From Phoebastria nigripes (lineage: Eukaryota > Chordata > Aves > Procellariiformes > Diomedeidae), in the NCBI GenBank assembly GCA_035582835.1, contig JAYKAV010002541.1:696907-760906 (forward strand): a stretch of 64,000 bases of DNA, read 5' to 3'. Of this stretch, positions 10,891 through 24,743 are shown in pieces. A program made the position numbers and the translations under genes. The stretch's first letter is position 1. Each line of letters starts with the position of its first letter. Under the pieces are notes generated by a model. It saw only the letters and a list, made by a program, of their open reading frames with translations, did no database searches and was not told the DNA's origin.

Positions 10891-13800
10891 TTATTTTATT
10901 GATTGGATTTTCAATAACAAAATACTGAACCATGTAAAGAAATGAAGGATTTCTTGTAAATCAAGGTTTCACATCTGAGTCTGTAGAGAAGCTCCATTGT
11001 GTTGGTGACTTCCTGGTTTTACAAGGTGATTAGCTGAACCTTTCAAAAGAAGTTATGATCACTGCTGCTGTTCCCGCTTGTGGCTATAGCAGAACTCTAC
11101 CCTGGGATAGCAGCTGACACATCTGCTGCTTGTACTGAGAATGTGGCACTGCTGGACAGAGACATGGCCTACAGATAGAGGCAGTGCAACTTCTTGGCAG
11201 TAGTAATGTAAGGTTAAACAGAGGCCTGCAAATTCTGATATCAAAGTTTCCTTGATCAAAGATCAAGGATGCTGGTGAGGCTCCTGAATGAAAAGAACTT
11301 GTGGAAGGCAGCTTAGAGCTCATACTTGTGAGAGACCTTGGGCTTCCTTCCTGAACATCTGATCTGGAAGGTCCTAGTCTTCCTTCTGCTCCTGGACAAG
11401 GTTTTGGCAGCGTCTTCACAGCTACTTCATAGTTGCAAGGCATATGTAAATGCTTAAGCTGTTAAATGCTGTTGTAGGATAATTGCAGTTCTACTTGGCA
11501 CCTGGGACTAGTTCTGCTCATATTCTGACATGGCTTACATCCTCACACAAAGCTAAAGCTCATTACAGAAACAAAACTCCTGGTTTTACAGCTGACTTCC
11601 CCTGAAGCATGTGATGAAAGAAAAAAAGATGCACAGAGATAAGCTTTCTCTATACCACTCTGTCTTGTGACTCAACTCCCGGGTCAGATCTCGGCTAGTT
11701 CTGCAGACTGTCATGCTATGCAACTTGCTCTTTTCTCTGGTTGTAAGGTGTGTGTTAGACTTATCAGCAAGGCGAGATGGTATGCTGGTTTTTTAAAAAA
11801 TAAAAATCTTCCATGATCATCACTTTACATCACTAAGTTCCGAAAGGGAAATTAAGCCAGGTGGCATGATTTCCAGCACTAGTTGTTGTTGCACAGTGAA
11901 ATTACTGGTATAAAGTAGCAAGCAATGCTTGCCTGCACAGCCATCTAAAAGCTGAAAAAGCAGTATTTGTACGTAGACTGTTGTCCACTTAGCACCAATT
12001 ACAAGTGTTGGATTTTTCCCTCCTTAGTAAAGCAAATTAGTATTGGTTCAACCAGTCATTCTGGTACAGAAATAGCCCAGCTGCCTCCAAACTAAAGTAT
12101 ATGAGCAAAACCAAACACACACACACACAATCTCACAGAGATGCAGTCTGTACCAACAGACAATGCTGTTCTTGTGTGTAATGAAACACATTGTTAGGTC
12201 CCTTGTTCTCCGTCCATACCTATTGGGGCAGTTCAGGGTTAAGTGCTGCTTGGGCGAGGCTCCATATCCCTCAGCATATTTTGCTGAAACCTTCCTCTGC
12301 AGCCCATTCTCTTGCTTTCCCAATATCGTGTCTGACTACAGTAGTTTTCACTCTCTGACATCTCCTTTTCTATTGCAGCTGTGTTTTGCCAGTGCTAATG
12401 AAAATAATCAGCAGACTCCCTTTGTGGCCTGTATTTCTTCTCTCCCACTGTCTTCTGTCTTATAGTTCCCTCTGTTCCTGCTGAGTGTCAGTGTTTCTTC
12501 AGTAAGGAAGCGACAAGCACTTGCAAAAAGTACATTGAGCTGGGAAGGGCTGGAGTAGATTGAGATGAAGTCAAGGGAGCAAACTGTCAGGCTGTGAATT
12601 GACCTTTGTAGGCAGTAAGTCTGTGAAAAGGACTTTTTTCAGCCTTCTGTCAGAGAAGGATTTTTGTCAAGGGTACAGTATTGGCAGCTGGTGACTGGAG
12701 CAGATTAAGGACTGGTGAACTGGCAGTGTGGAGAAGACCTGAAAACATCCTCTCCATCCTACCTTAGGAATGACAAAGACTTGTACTAGTATAACCAGGA
12801 AGCTGGCCTAGGATGTGCTAGCTCAGCCACTCCACAGACATGCCATTGCAAATCCTGTAGGTAGATGTATGTTTAAAGATACCAGGTGCTTCTGAAAATG
12901 CCACAGTACTAGTGCCAAGCACAAGAAAGGGGACTTGGCCCTGAATCCATGTTTCTTTCCCACTGCAGTGTGTCTTGGAATGAACTGAGAAGGCCAGAAA
13001 TTGAAAGGGTAGCAAGCAAGCATGATGAAGTGTAGCAAGTTTACACCTGCACTAGCCAAAGCCAGGCTTGCAGGTGGAGCCTTTGTCCCAGTATCTCCTG
13101 TCTGCTCGCTCTTCTCGCACAACGGCAGGAAATACTAGGCAGCTCTAATAGCAGTTGTATCAGGATTATTTTACTGGGCTTGAAAGTTTCATCCTGCATC
13201 CCTAAAGAAGTCCTGAGGGCAATTATCAGTGATATGTATTGTCACCTTTTGCTGTGAGGACCATCTCAGCCGTAGCCCAATTCAGTCTTCAAACTATCCA
13301 CTGTGAAGTTTGGTGGAGGCAAATCGCCATCTGCTTAAAGACCAGGTTCTCTGACTTACTGCACAGGGAGTTTTTGCTCGTTTACTGGATTTGCCTTAAC
13401 TTCCCTGGCACTGAGACTTGTGCAGTCTTTGCTCTACAACTGTATTTGGATGTCATAGTACAGGATCCTCTGAGATTTGGCCTTGAGATCATGGCCCCTG
13501 CTAGCCATCTTCTATAGGCCCCCTGTGCCCTTGTAATCAGCATGTGGGGATGTATTTATTGAGGCAGCACTGGAATTACCAGCAATCCAAAATGCCTTTT
13601 GCTGCTGCTGAGTAGTGGGAGTTACTCCTCTCCCAGTCAACTCCTGTAGTCATTTTCATGTCATTTCGCAGCTGTAAATGCATCACATCTGCTTTAATGG
13701 ACAGAAAACAATTATGGTTGAGGGCGAAAAGGAAAAAAAAGAAGTGTAATGAATGTAGATAAAATGTTGAGGTGGAGCAACTTTGCAGAGCTGAACTTCA

Positions 13801-16800
13801 TGCTGGGAATGCTTTATCAGCATTCTTTTTCCAGGAGGAGGAGGAGTACTTATTATTGCTGTGGATTTGAATAATACCACCAGTGCTTTCTGTACCACTC
13901 CAGCAAGAGCGGGAGACTTAGAACTGTAACAGGTTTGGTGTTCAATAAAGCCAGACCTGTTTGGGGCCCTTTGTAGTTTGAAACACTGCTTGCAAAGAAT
14001 TGGTAGCAGTAACAAGTGAAGTTAGATCAGTGCAGAAATTCATGTGGTTGCAGCATAGACAGAAACAAAGTGATCTGTGCTTTTTCTGAAATTGAGGTCA
14101 AAATCAAGCTCAACAGTAGGCTGAAGCAGCTCAGAAAGTTGTTCCTGTCTTTGCTTTCGAGTCAAGGAGATCCTGTTCAACATCAATTGTCATGTGCTGC
14201 TGACACCTACTGTCAGCAGTGAAGTGCTCTTTTCCCTAGGCAGGCAAATCCCATGTCCTCACATCATGACTATTAGAAAACCACCCAGGCCCCTTGGGTC
14301 ACAGTGCAGTTTGATTCTGTCTTGGCAAGCTTGGCTGGTTAATTCTACATGCTCTCCTTCATAACAGGTGGAAGGATTTATTTCCTTTTTAACAAGGAGC
14401 TGGGGATTAGGCTGTAACTAAGTGAATGTGTCTAGAGCTCAAACAGGCAAACATAAGTGATGAGAGGAAGACCACACTTGAATCAAGTAATCCAGTTTTA
14501 TCCAAGATACTAATACATTCCCTTTAGCTCAGCTGATGCGGCTGCTAAAGAGAAATTAGGGTTTGGACATTTTTGGGGTTGTACATTGCAAAGCTGCTTT
14601 GGGCATAACTAAGAAATGGAACTTTCTGTAGCAGCTGAGAGAGAAACACAACGTGAACTATCTCCAACAGCATTCAACCTGAGAAGAGCAGGGGAGAGCA
14701 AGGAGTCCCCAACAGGAACTGGTGAGCGTTTCTAGCCTGAACGTGCTACCAAGGCATCTGTTCCTCTCCAGTCTTTGTTTGCTCAAGCACCTGAGAGGCC
14801 TTGTGGAGCAATGAGTGCTACCACTTAGCCTCAGCTTGGCAGTCCTCCAAGCCAAGAGGCTGTGGGCAAGGGAAGATTGTATTTGATGACCTTTGGACAG
14901 CATGTTGGGAGAGGCCCAGGAAGACAGCTGAGCTATAGGAATGTTTTGTGCCCTGAAATGACAAATGAAGCAAGGGCAAGGGACGGTGAGCAACAGAGAT
15001 CTTTGAAAAACGATGTAGGATGCTCTGGTGAAGCCAGTCGACATACGGGAGGGTGTTCTTGTGCTCTGTGAACGCTAAAGGAGCTGCATCCCCCAGTCTG
15101 CACATGGCTTATGAGGACACCGTATACATTCAGCTGACGGGTCAGGCTGTCCCTGCTGTTCTCTTCCTCTCCTCCCAAATGTATGGCCTAACCATACATT
15201 TTCACAATCTTACCAGCTCAGAGATACATGCACCTAAAAATACAGGCCCTCTGTTTGGTTTATGAAACTCCTTACCACAGGACATTGTAAAGGCCAAAAC
15301 CAAACATGAGATGGAAAGGATTAGGCAATTTCTCAGAAAGTAAACACATCAGTGACAGCCATTATGTGACTTCTGCCTCAGAAATCCCTAGACCTTGAAT
15401 TCCAGAAGCAGAAGGTGTTAATGGCCTCTGTCAGAGTTGGGGTACTGGGGTGGACAGAGCTTTCCTCCAAGGCAGTATGACAACTTCTACATCCTTATCT
15501 ATTAGGATGAGTCTCCTGGCACAGCCTCCTAGTACAGAAAGGTAATGCTAGTTGAAAAGCACCTTTCCCAGTACAGTTTATTGAAATTCTGCAAACAGCA
15601 TACCTGTAATTGCACTAGAGCTTTTGCTGGTGTAGGTGGAAGGAGAGAAGAGCACAGGTATTTTGCATTCCTGTCCCAATATATGTTCTTGGCAGAAAAT
15701 TTAAATGTAGACCAAAATTAATAATAAAGTTACAATAGCGGCACCCCTTTATTCAGCATTTCTGTTAGACCCATGATTTGAATAAGTTACCCTTACTGCA
15801 TTCAGACACCTTCACACTTTGCAGACAAGACTGCTAAGCAAGTGTTAATTTTTCAAGGTGCCAGATGAGGGCAGGTAACATTATTACCTGTCTTCCAGGA
15901 AAGTTTGTGCATGAAACATTAATGTTAAGATTTTGATGATGAAATAAAATCCACATTCTTTCATCTCAGTAAGTGGCCTGATTTCCCACTGAAATCAGGA
16001 GAAAAGGCATAGTCAACATTTCGGACAACTATGCCATTTTTACTGAACATGCTAAATAAACAAAAAGCCAATTATTAAGTACTTCATTTGTGTTTCAAGA
16101 GATGGAGCTGTAGTCTGTGCTGTATTACAGTGTGTGCTATATTACAGTGGTCACATAACATCTAGATCTACAGAAGATAAATCTTAAGATCTCATAGATC
16201 TTAACAAACCTCATAGATCTTAGCAAATAAAATCTCAGTGCACTAGTCCGCATTTCCACCCAAGACAGGGATGTTGCAGGAACAACTTCTAGCCATAGCA
16301 GTCTACTTTTATAAGCCAGGTGAGAACTGTAGGGAGAAGAAATCTCTTTTATTAGCATGAAACAGAGCTTGCGTTTTGCTTTTTCTTCACTGTTTTTCTT
16401 CAATAAGCTTTTTCAGCTTATTTTTCCCTAACAACTGGCCTTGCTACTGAAGCCCACTGACTTCAGGCGACAACTGCATCTGTCCCAGGCGAGGCCTCCG
16501 AGCGGGCTGGCTGGCTGGCAAGGGGAGAGTTAACAGGACTGGCACGATTTCCCTATCCTGCAGTGGTGCCTCAGGGCCCCAGCCCAGACTGGGAGAGGAA
16601 ACCGATGGTACTGGGCACTGCATCCCCCCAGTAAGACACAATCCCCGTCCTGCTGGGCCCCCAGACAAAGGGCTGGGGGCAGGGATCACCCTGCAGGCAT
16701 GGGTGGGATGCGGTTTTTCCGGTTCCTTTCTTACCTTGTGGGCAGAGTTTTGTTAGTCCGAGATGAGCTGCAGAGATACTCGAAAGAAAAGAGTGAAAAG

Positions 16801-19800
16801 GGAGACACTCGTAACTGGGGTTTGAGACTGAACTGCCCATCTAGGTCAATCGGTGAAGCGGCGGCTGTTGCTGAGAGCTATCAGTTTGGGGCTTTTTTTT
16901 CCCTGGCTTCCCATTCGAAAAAAAAAAAAAAGGACAATAGAAAAGACATTTTCTCTGCACAAAGCACTGAATTTTCCATATTTAAAAGAAATGTTAGGCC
17001 TCGCTTAAATCTGGGCGTTAGCCAGTATTGTACTGGTGTAGCTGCATCAGTGAAACCTCTCTTGAAACTGTGCTGCAACTCCACAGCTTACCCTGGGACC
17101 AGAAAGGCAAAAAACACCGTCGGGGGCTTTGTCCAGCCGGTAAAGGGGTGTCCTGCCCTGTGCGGCTTTCCCAGCGCTGGAAGCCACAGCATCACCACGA
17201 GTTTAGCGTTTGGAAAAACCTGTAAAACTCCAGGGAAGTGCGCAGAGAGTGTGCTCGGGAAAATGCTCGTACACTTCACTGATTCTCGGGGATTATTTCA
17301 GGGTGGTGAAACGATGTTTCTGTTGACTGAACAATTAGTGGAGGCGAAGTGGAAAGGACACATAGTTTATATGTTTGTTTAGGCTATGTTTTCAGTTTTT
17401 TCCCCCAGTATATTTGCACTGGTGCAGCAGCTTTGCAACAGCAAAATTTGGAGCGCTGGGCTGGAGTGAACAGTGACTTGATACAATGAGATTGCATCCT
17501 CATGTCTTCTGGAAAAAAACCTGTGCACTGTAGCAAGTGGCACAGATGCTTTTACTGCACCTCTACATCTAACGCTGGATGTATTTCAGTCTTACCGCAT
17601 GATTTAGGGTACCCTCCCCTCACTACTGTCCAATCTCTGACCTCTTTTGCCCCTGGTACTGGAAAGATACAGCTCTTCCAGAGAGTCAAACTCAGGGTTA
17701 AATATTGCCTGGTTGTCAGAGGACAAGTTTGTGCTGCAGCAGGTGCGAGAACGGGCAGCAGCTCCTGTGCTGGGGAAGACAAGGCGAAGACTTGGTGAAG
17801 GAGGGAACAGAGGAAGAAAGCACTCAATTAAAGATGAGGTGAACATCCCAAATGGGTTTGGCTGAGTGACACTTCCAAGCCAGCGGGCACGGGACGCCTG
17901 GTGAGAAGCAGGAGCAAGAGGACTGTGGGTTAAACCCAGAGGTGTTTAGGAAAGTTAGGTGGAATTTCTGAACCTGAGGTGAATAAGCCAGACTCTTCCC
18001 AGCAGGACAGTTATTGAGAGCAGACGTGCAGTGTGGAGTTTGACTTGCTGGGAATGAAGGGGAAACCAAGGTAGAGGACCTGGGGTCAGCTGAGCCTCAC
18101 CACACAACCACACGTTCTGTTGTCAAACACCAGATGCACTGTTCCCTACCCTGCCATCACCCAAGACAAAAGAGGTACCGCTCCAAATCCGCTTACACCA
18201 GTGCAAACTTCTCTGCTCCCATATGAGAAAGGCTTTTAAAAACAGTTTTACGTGGGCCAGCTGCACCTCTGTTTAGGCTGTGGCACTGTAACTCCAAGGA
18301 CAACGTTGCCCTCCCCTCCAAAGAGTTACTCGGGCAACTTTATTTATCTGGTTTAGAAGCCAGGAATCGCTGCAGAGGATGAGGTGCTATGGGCCTAGCC
18401 CTGACACCCGACTGCACAGCTTCCAGCTGCAAACTTGAGAGCAGGTTTTCCACAGCACTCGGTACCTACTGGCTCTCCCTTCTGTGGCCTGAAATCATTT
18501 GCAAACCCAGCCACATAAATGGGAGCTGCGTAAAGTCTGATGGCACAAAATTAACCATTCAGAGCATCTTGAAACGAACAGGACTCGACAGGATGTGTTT
18601 GTGCCATGTTCGTGCTTTGAGTCAGATGGCTGTGGTGGGTTAGGTCTGGCAGCGGCAGCCTGAACGCTGGATTTACCACTTGGTAAAATCACGGCCACAG
18701 CAGTTGGTAACAGGCGTACGTTAGGAGCCAAAAGATGTTTTGAAAAGGCTATGTAAAAATAGGTAGAAATCTTAAACCTGATTGCTTGTAGAGAAATGCC
18801 CTGTGAGTAGAAAAATTACTCTCAGTAAGTACTTATCTGAAGAGTCTTCGCCTTATTTGAGCATGATATTTTGTACTGTATGAAATTATGGCTTCACAGA
18901 AGCTTGCCCCTTCACAGTACTCACTGCTACCCAAGCAGGTTGCAAAACCATAACAAATGCAATCTATTCCATGTGCTTTTCTGAAAGAGCTAAGAACGAG
19001 TAGCTAAGTCCAGATAACCATCTGTAAACTGACATTCCCACAAACTGACCCTGTATTACATTCATTTTTAGGCAGAAGAGCAAACGTAGCATTTCCACTG
19101 ACCCTGCAAGGTGGGGTAAGCTGGCACTGCTGACCAAAGAGGAGCTTTTTGGAGAGGTCGTTTTCATATGTGTTGTTTTACTGACCCTGTTCACCACACG
19201 GATGCAGAAACCTTCATGTTGGAAGGAGGGAGGAGGTGCCACGGTGGAATAGCTACAGTCNGAGAATTTTACTGACTACTTGAAAAAAAATAATTGGTTA
19301 GATTCCTGTCATCATGAGACCTGTATATTCTGTAAGCTGTAGAAAGAGCTTTTTCATTAAAGCCAGAATTTCTGAAATGCAAGTGATGCTGCATAGGGCT
19401 TGAAATTTTGTCCCATTCTGAACTTCAAACATGAGATGTGTTATAAGTAGCAAATGACGCAAAACAAAACAAATGGAGACCTTTTTTAACCCAGGCAGCA
19501 ANGCTTTTTCTCCACTAGCACCAAGGAGAGTCCTTTCAGAGCACAATACTGCAAAGTGTATATATCCTGTGATGCTCTGAATAGCTTTTTAGAAGTTCAG
19601 TAGAGCCTACATTGTATCTTTAAAGCAAGTGCTTGTAGGGTCTATTTTCCTGGCAGTGAAGCAATTAATATTTAAGTTATTTAGAACACTGCAACCATAA
19701 AGACGTTTTTACAACATTAACATAGACAGTTACAGCAAATTGGCATACTTGCAGAGTACAAAAGTTGAGCAATCTGGTCAGACTGGTTTCTGAAAGGCAA

Positions 19801-22800
19801 GAGAGATCTCTGTTGAAGTGATAAACATTAAAATACTACTAAGATAACATTAATAGTGGTGCTTTCAGAGAAGCCTAAGCAATCTGGTCACTCAAAAAAA
19901 AATGTATGAGGAAAACCAGACGGTGCAAAAAAAAAAAGCTTCCAGGGAATGAACCTAAAAGGGCACTTATGTCAAATCCAATTGTGAAATGATACACAAA
20001 GGAAAGAACCTAAGTTCCCTTAGGAACCTCGAGTCATCTAAAATGCTTTAACAGTTATAAATGCAGTGCCTTTATTTTTATAACAGATGGATGTTAATAT
20101 TGAAGTATGCTTTCTATTACAAACCCAGTGTCAACTCCCTGCTCCCCAGCTGATCCAGAATGGAAACAATCCATCTTAGCGTTAACGTCAAGTTTCTTGT
20201 TCTGGCAGAAGTTTTTATTTACTATTGCATTTTTTTGCAGACATTACAGGCTTTGATGTGGATCATTTCTTTCAGGAGACATATTCACTGCAGAATTATC
20301 TACATTCAAGCTGCTCGAAAGCATCCCAACCACAAAATAATTGCTGTAGCCACTTCCGTGTGCCACTAAGATTTCTTGGGGTGCACATGTGGGATTTTTT
20401 GGAAAGCACTGGAGAACTAACAGCACTTGACTGCTGGCGCAGCTAAGGAGTGGTGTAACTTGAGTTTTAACTTATAAATCTGATGGGGCAGCCACTAGAG
20501 TTAAGGGGGTTTGTGAATGGCTCAGACTTGACTTAGGGGCAATGTTCAACTTGGAGCTCAAAGGAGCTTTTCACTGGGGAACGCATCTTTTGTGTTGGGC
20601 TGGGATAAGGAGAGCGTTAGGCAAAGAGCTGTCTGCGAATAAGGCAAGTTCTTCAGCAAGAGGGGTAGGCAACGGCGATGTCGAAACTACTTACGGAAGC
20701 TGGCCTGAAAGTTGGGTTACATTTTTCGGAGCCAAGTAGTCTGAGCCAGACTGAGCCAGTCCCACCCCTATCTTTTGGAAAGGCAAAGCTTTGATGTGAG
20801 TCTGGCCTCCCATGCGCTCGGGTTTCTCTGCCTGAAGAGCAGCTCAGAGCTGTAGCCTGTGTTAATATCAGAGTGCACCTCACTCCAAACTAGGGGGAAT
20901 TATCCTGACAGCAGCAGAAAAGACACATGGAGGTTGCAAGAGCGTGATGCTTTTGCAGGGGACCTAAGGTTAAGATTTTAGGGCAACCTCTTTCAAATAA
21001 ATCCATAACATAATATCTATAAATCCATATATATATAAAAAACTACATATAAATCCATAATATAACATACCTGTATTACAGAGTTCCTCTTCTGGATGAA
21101 GAAAATGACAGGCAGGCATATATGGGGGTTGGAGAAAGGAGCTTGCCCTTGGGAACCAGAAATACCTAAGTAGAAGTAGGGCCAGTTGGAAAGATTTGCA
21201 AGCGTGGTTGGCATTTCTGTAACTGCTAATGAATGAGTCTTCGGGAAAAAAAAAATTACACAATGAAGAAACTCTTCTAGAAAAGTAAATTGTAAAAGGC
21301 ATTTTAAAATTTTTCAAAATTTTCAAAAATTTTTCAGAATTCTTTTGAAACAACTGAGAAAATGAAGCCTATTGAAAGTTAGGTTCTTAGATTATTTATG
21401 TGCTTTGCTAAGTTTTACTCGGAAGCTTTCTGAAAGCTCACAGTGCCACGTTACACTTAAAAAAGCACTGAAGTGGTGCAAGAGTCCACTTTTATACTTT
21501 CCTGAAAAAAAAAACCCTCCAGCATAAAACCCAAATTACCACGGGTCTTCATCAGACACTGAAAAAAAGGTGCAAAGAGCTGACTCGTGACGGAACCAAG
21601 GCGGTGTTTTAAACCGAAGGGTAACGGTGCTTGCCTGTGGCAGGCGCGTTGGCAAGGAGGGTGGCAAGGCGCGTCCGGTGCACGCCCCAAAGCTCTGCTG
21701 TGCGGGCCAGGAAGGTTATTACTCACCGTCCACAAGTGTATTCGCCACGCTTTGGGGCGAGTCCTAAAATCTCGGTGTTTGTCTAAATACCGATTTAAGT
21801 AATTATGTGGGCTTGGATTCTGAAAAGCACAGATAGAAGCACCTCTGGAGGAGTTACCAGGCTGTGGTCTGCATCCCGCCGTCTGGTACTCGCAGCCTGA
21901 CCCCGGCACCTGCATTATTTAATTAAATGAAATACTGTACAGTTGCTTTGAAGCTGAACTCCTCTACCCTGCTTTAAAGCCTTCGGGGGACTGGTTCGAT
22001 CAGAGCCTCTACTGACGACGGTTAGGAAAAAACCCAACTTTCAAAACCCAGGGAAGAAAACGCCATATGAAATCCCTCAGCCATCTGGGGGAGAAGCTTC
22101 CAAATTTTCCACAACTTGAAATGCAGCCTGGGAGTATCGGCACCAACTGGGCTCAGCTGAGCTGAAATTCCTGCTGGGATACAGACTAAACAGGAACAGA
22201 TCAGGGATGCTCGTTCGATACCCCATTTAAGTATCTGACAAAATATCCGACGAAAAATCTTTACGCTCCTTCAACAATTCCCGACATAGTTTTAATTCTC
22301 TGATTATTTTTGTGTCTAGGAAAAACCCCGGTTTTGGAGAAGTTTCCGCTTTGCCAGCCAGGGCGACTGCCCCCGTCTCTGCGCCCGCCGGTGCAGCAAA
22401 GCTGGCCAGATGAAACAAGGAGAGGGTTTTTGCAGCCTCCCAGCGATGTCAGCTCATTAAGTACTGGGCTCCTGCTGAAAGGTTTGCGATTTACAAATCG
22501 GCTCAACCTGGAGAATTTCAGGCCCAAGGTGACTTTTCAGATATTAATGTCGAAGAGCCACGCGAGTGCCCAAGAGAAGGAAGAACCACTGGGAAGTTTG
22601 GGTTCCTCATTTGGGACTGGAATTTATCGTCAGCCCAGGCAGGACTGGACACTGTTCCTGCGCTCCCGGTTGCAGGGACCAGGGCCAGGCTCCGCAGCAG
22701 CAACCGGTCGGGGTTTTTTCCTAGTTTTGGAACAAAGAGGACTCACTACGGAGGTCTGTGGTCCCACGATTCCTTCCGGCGCTTTACATTCTAAGGCCNA
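10891..22800. other. Intergenic region between SARAF and REST
   Basis: About 12 kb in which I recognise no gene on either strand. Open frames here (for example 16699-17382 + and 21457-21915 -) show no domain or family resemblance. Small structured spots are an (AC)n tract at 12114-12129, a 9-bp perfect hairpin at 14197-14219, a 19-bp tandem duplication at 16191-16228 and AT-rich sequence repeating ATAAATCCATA at about 20995-21060. Distal regulatory DNA for REST is possible but cannot be shown from one sequence. Confidence 0.6.
12114..12129. repeat. (AC)n microsatellite
   Basis: An uninterrupted run of about eight AC units in intergenic DNA. Confidence 0.8.
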
Positions 22801-24620
22801 TTTGGGTAACGCTTGGCTGCCCGGCCCGCGCCGCGGCCGAGCACGGTGAAGGCGACGCCGTGGGCAGCACCGCGGCGCGGGGCAGTCGTGCTTTATCTTC
22901 CCCGAACGGGACAAAGGAGAGCACGGCAGCCGAGCCGGGCACGGGCAAACCCCCCGGCTGCCGGTTCTGCTCCTAGGCGCGAACCTTCTCCTTGGGCGGA
23001 GGCCGCGAACGCCACCGCCGGGGGGGGCTCCGCCCCGCCGGGTCCCCTTCCCCCGTGTGACCCCTCCGCCCCGCGCCCCGTCCGCCCGGGGTGCCCCGAC
23101 CGCCGCCGCAGCCCCGGTTCCCCCGCCTCCCCCCTGCCCTCCGGTCACCCCATCGGCCCCGGCCCCTCCCGCCGCCCGCATCGCCCCCTCGCCAGGCCCC
23201 NNNNNNNNNNNNNNNNNNNNNNNNNNNNNNNNNNNNNNNNNNNNNNNNNNNNNNNNNNNNNNNNNNNNNNNNNNNNNNNNNNNNNNNNNNNNNNNNNNNN
23301 NNNNNNNNNNNNNNNNNNNNNNNNNNNNNNNNNNNNNNNNNNNNNNNNNNNNNNNNNNNNNNNNNNNNNNNNNNNNNNNNNNNNNNNNNNNNNNNNNNNN
23401 NNNNNNNNNNNNNNNNNNNNNNNNNNNNNNNNNNNNNNNNNNNNNNNNNNNNNNNNNNNNNNNNNNNNNNNNNNNNNNNNNNNNNNNNNNNNNNNNNNNN
23501 NNNNNNNNNNNNNNNNNNNNNNNNNNNNNNNNNNNNNNNNNNNNNNNNNNNNNNNNNNNNNNNNNNNNNNNNNNNNNNNNNNNNNNNNNNNNNNNNNNNN
23601 NNNNNNNNNNNNNNNNNNNNNNNNNNNNNNNNNNNNNNNNNNNNNNNNNNNNNNNNNNNNNNNNNNNNNNNNNNNNNNNNNNNNNNNNNNNNNNNNNNNN
23701 NNNNNNNNNNNNNNNNNNNNNNNNNNNNNNNNNNNNNNNNNNNNNNNNNNNNNNNNNNNNNNNNNNNNNNNNNNNNNNNNNNNNNNNNNNNNNNNNNNNN
23801 NNNNNNNNNNNNNNNNNNNNNNNNNNNNNNNNNNNNNNNNNNNNNNNNNNNNNNNNNNNNNNNNNNNNNNNNNNNNNNNNNNNNNNNNNNNNNNNNNNNN
23901 NNNNNNNNNNNNNNNNNNNNNNNNNNNNNNNNNNNNNNNNNNNNNNNNNNNNNNNNNNNNNNNNNNNNNNNNNNNNNNNNNNNNNNNNNNNNNNNNNNNN
24001 NNNNNNNNNNNNNNNNNNNNNNNNNNNNNNNNNNNNNNNNNNNNNNNNNNNNNNNNNNNNNNNNNNNNNNNNNNNNNNNNNNNNNNNNNNNNNNNNNNNN
24101 NNNNNNNNNNNNNNNNNNNNNNNNNNNNNNNNNNNNNNNNNNNNNGCCGGGCCGCCCCCTTTTGTTGGCGGCCTAGGGCCCGGCGGGGTCCCCCGGGCGG
24201 CAGGCAGCCGGGCGGGGCCCCTCGGAGGGGCCCGGCGGCCTCAGCACCCACCCGCGGGCGCCTGCGCCGCCCCCGGTGTCTGACATGGCGGGCCTCGCGG
24301 GAGCTGGTGGGTCCCGGCGGCCCCCGTGGGAGCGGGCAGCGCTGCGACCCGGCCCGGGGCCGGGGCACTCGCCGGCCCGGAGCCCTGCCTGGGCCCTGCG
24401 GGGCCGGGGTACCAGGGACGTAGGCCCCCGCTGTCAGTGCCCCCCAGCCCGGCCTCCACACGGTGGGATCCCGCACCACACGTAGGGCAGAACCGAACAG
24501 CCCTTTCGGGAGAGGAACGGGACACACACACCCCCCCCCGCCCTCCGAGGCCGAGCGCGGTCTGTGGTAGCGGGGTGGCGTCTCACCCCGGGTTCTGCCT
24601 CCCGCTGCCCCAGTGCCTCG
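22800..24620 (+). promoter_or_regulatory. REST: REST CpG island and promoter region, with assembly gap
   Basis: From about 22800 the sequence becomes strongly GC- and CpG-rich up to the REST start, interrupted by N. REST genes have non-coding alternative first exons in such an island. The first exon or exons should lie here or inside the gap, but no donor can be chosen with confidence. Long open frames across this stretch are products of high GC and the N run. Confidence 0.7.
23201..24145. other. Assembly gap of 945 N
   Basis: A single run of N inside the GC-rich REST promoter. This is typical of dropout in GC-rich avian promoters. Its true length and content are unknown. Confidence 0.99.
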
Positions 24621-24743
24621 GTGAAGAGGTTTAGTTTTGTGGTGTTACCTGGAGGGCTGCTTGGACAGTACAAAGCAGAGGAGGCTTTTCTGCAACTCGG
24701 GTGCTTACAGGTGTTCCTTTTCTCTCGCAACAGAATTACTGCC

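Noticed and set aside
16699..17382. A 227-residue + strand open frame in the SARAF-REST intergenic region
   Set aside because: It has no recognisable domain and random-looking composition, with no splice or promoter context. One such frame in 12 kb is not surprising.
22813..24527. Open frames of 361-536 residues on both strands across the REST promoter
   Set aside because: Most of each frame is N read as X, and the rest is GC-rich Pro/Arg/Gly/Ala sequence open in all frames. No homology was seen.
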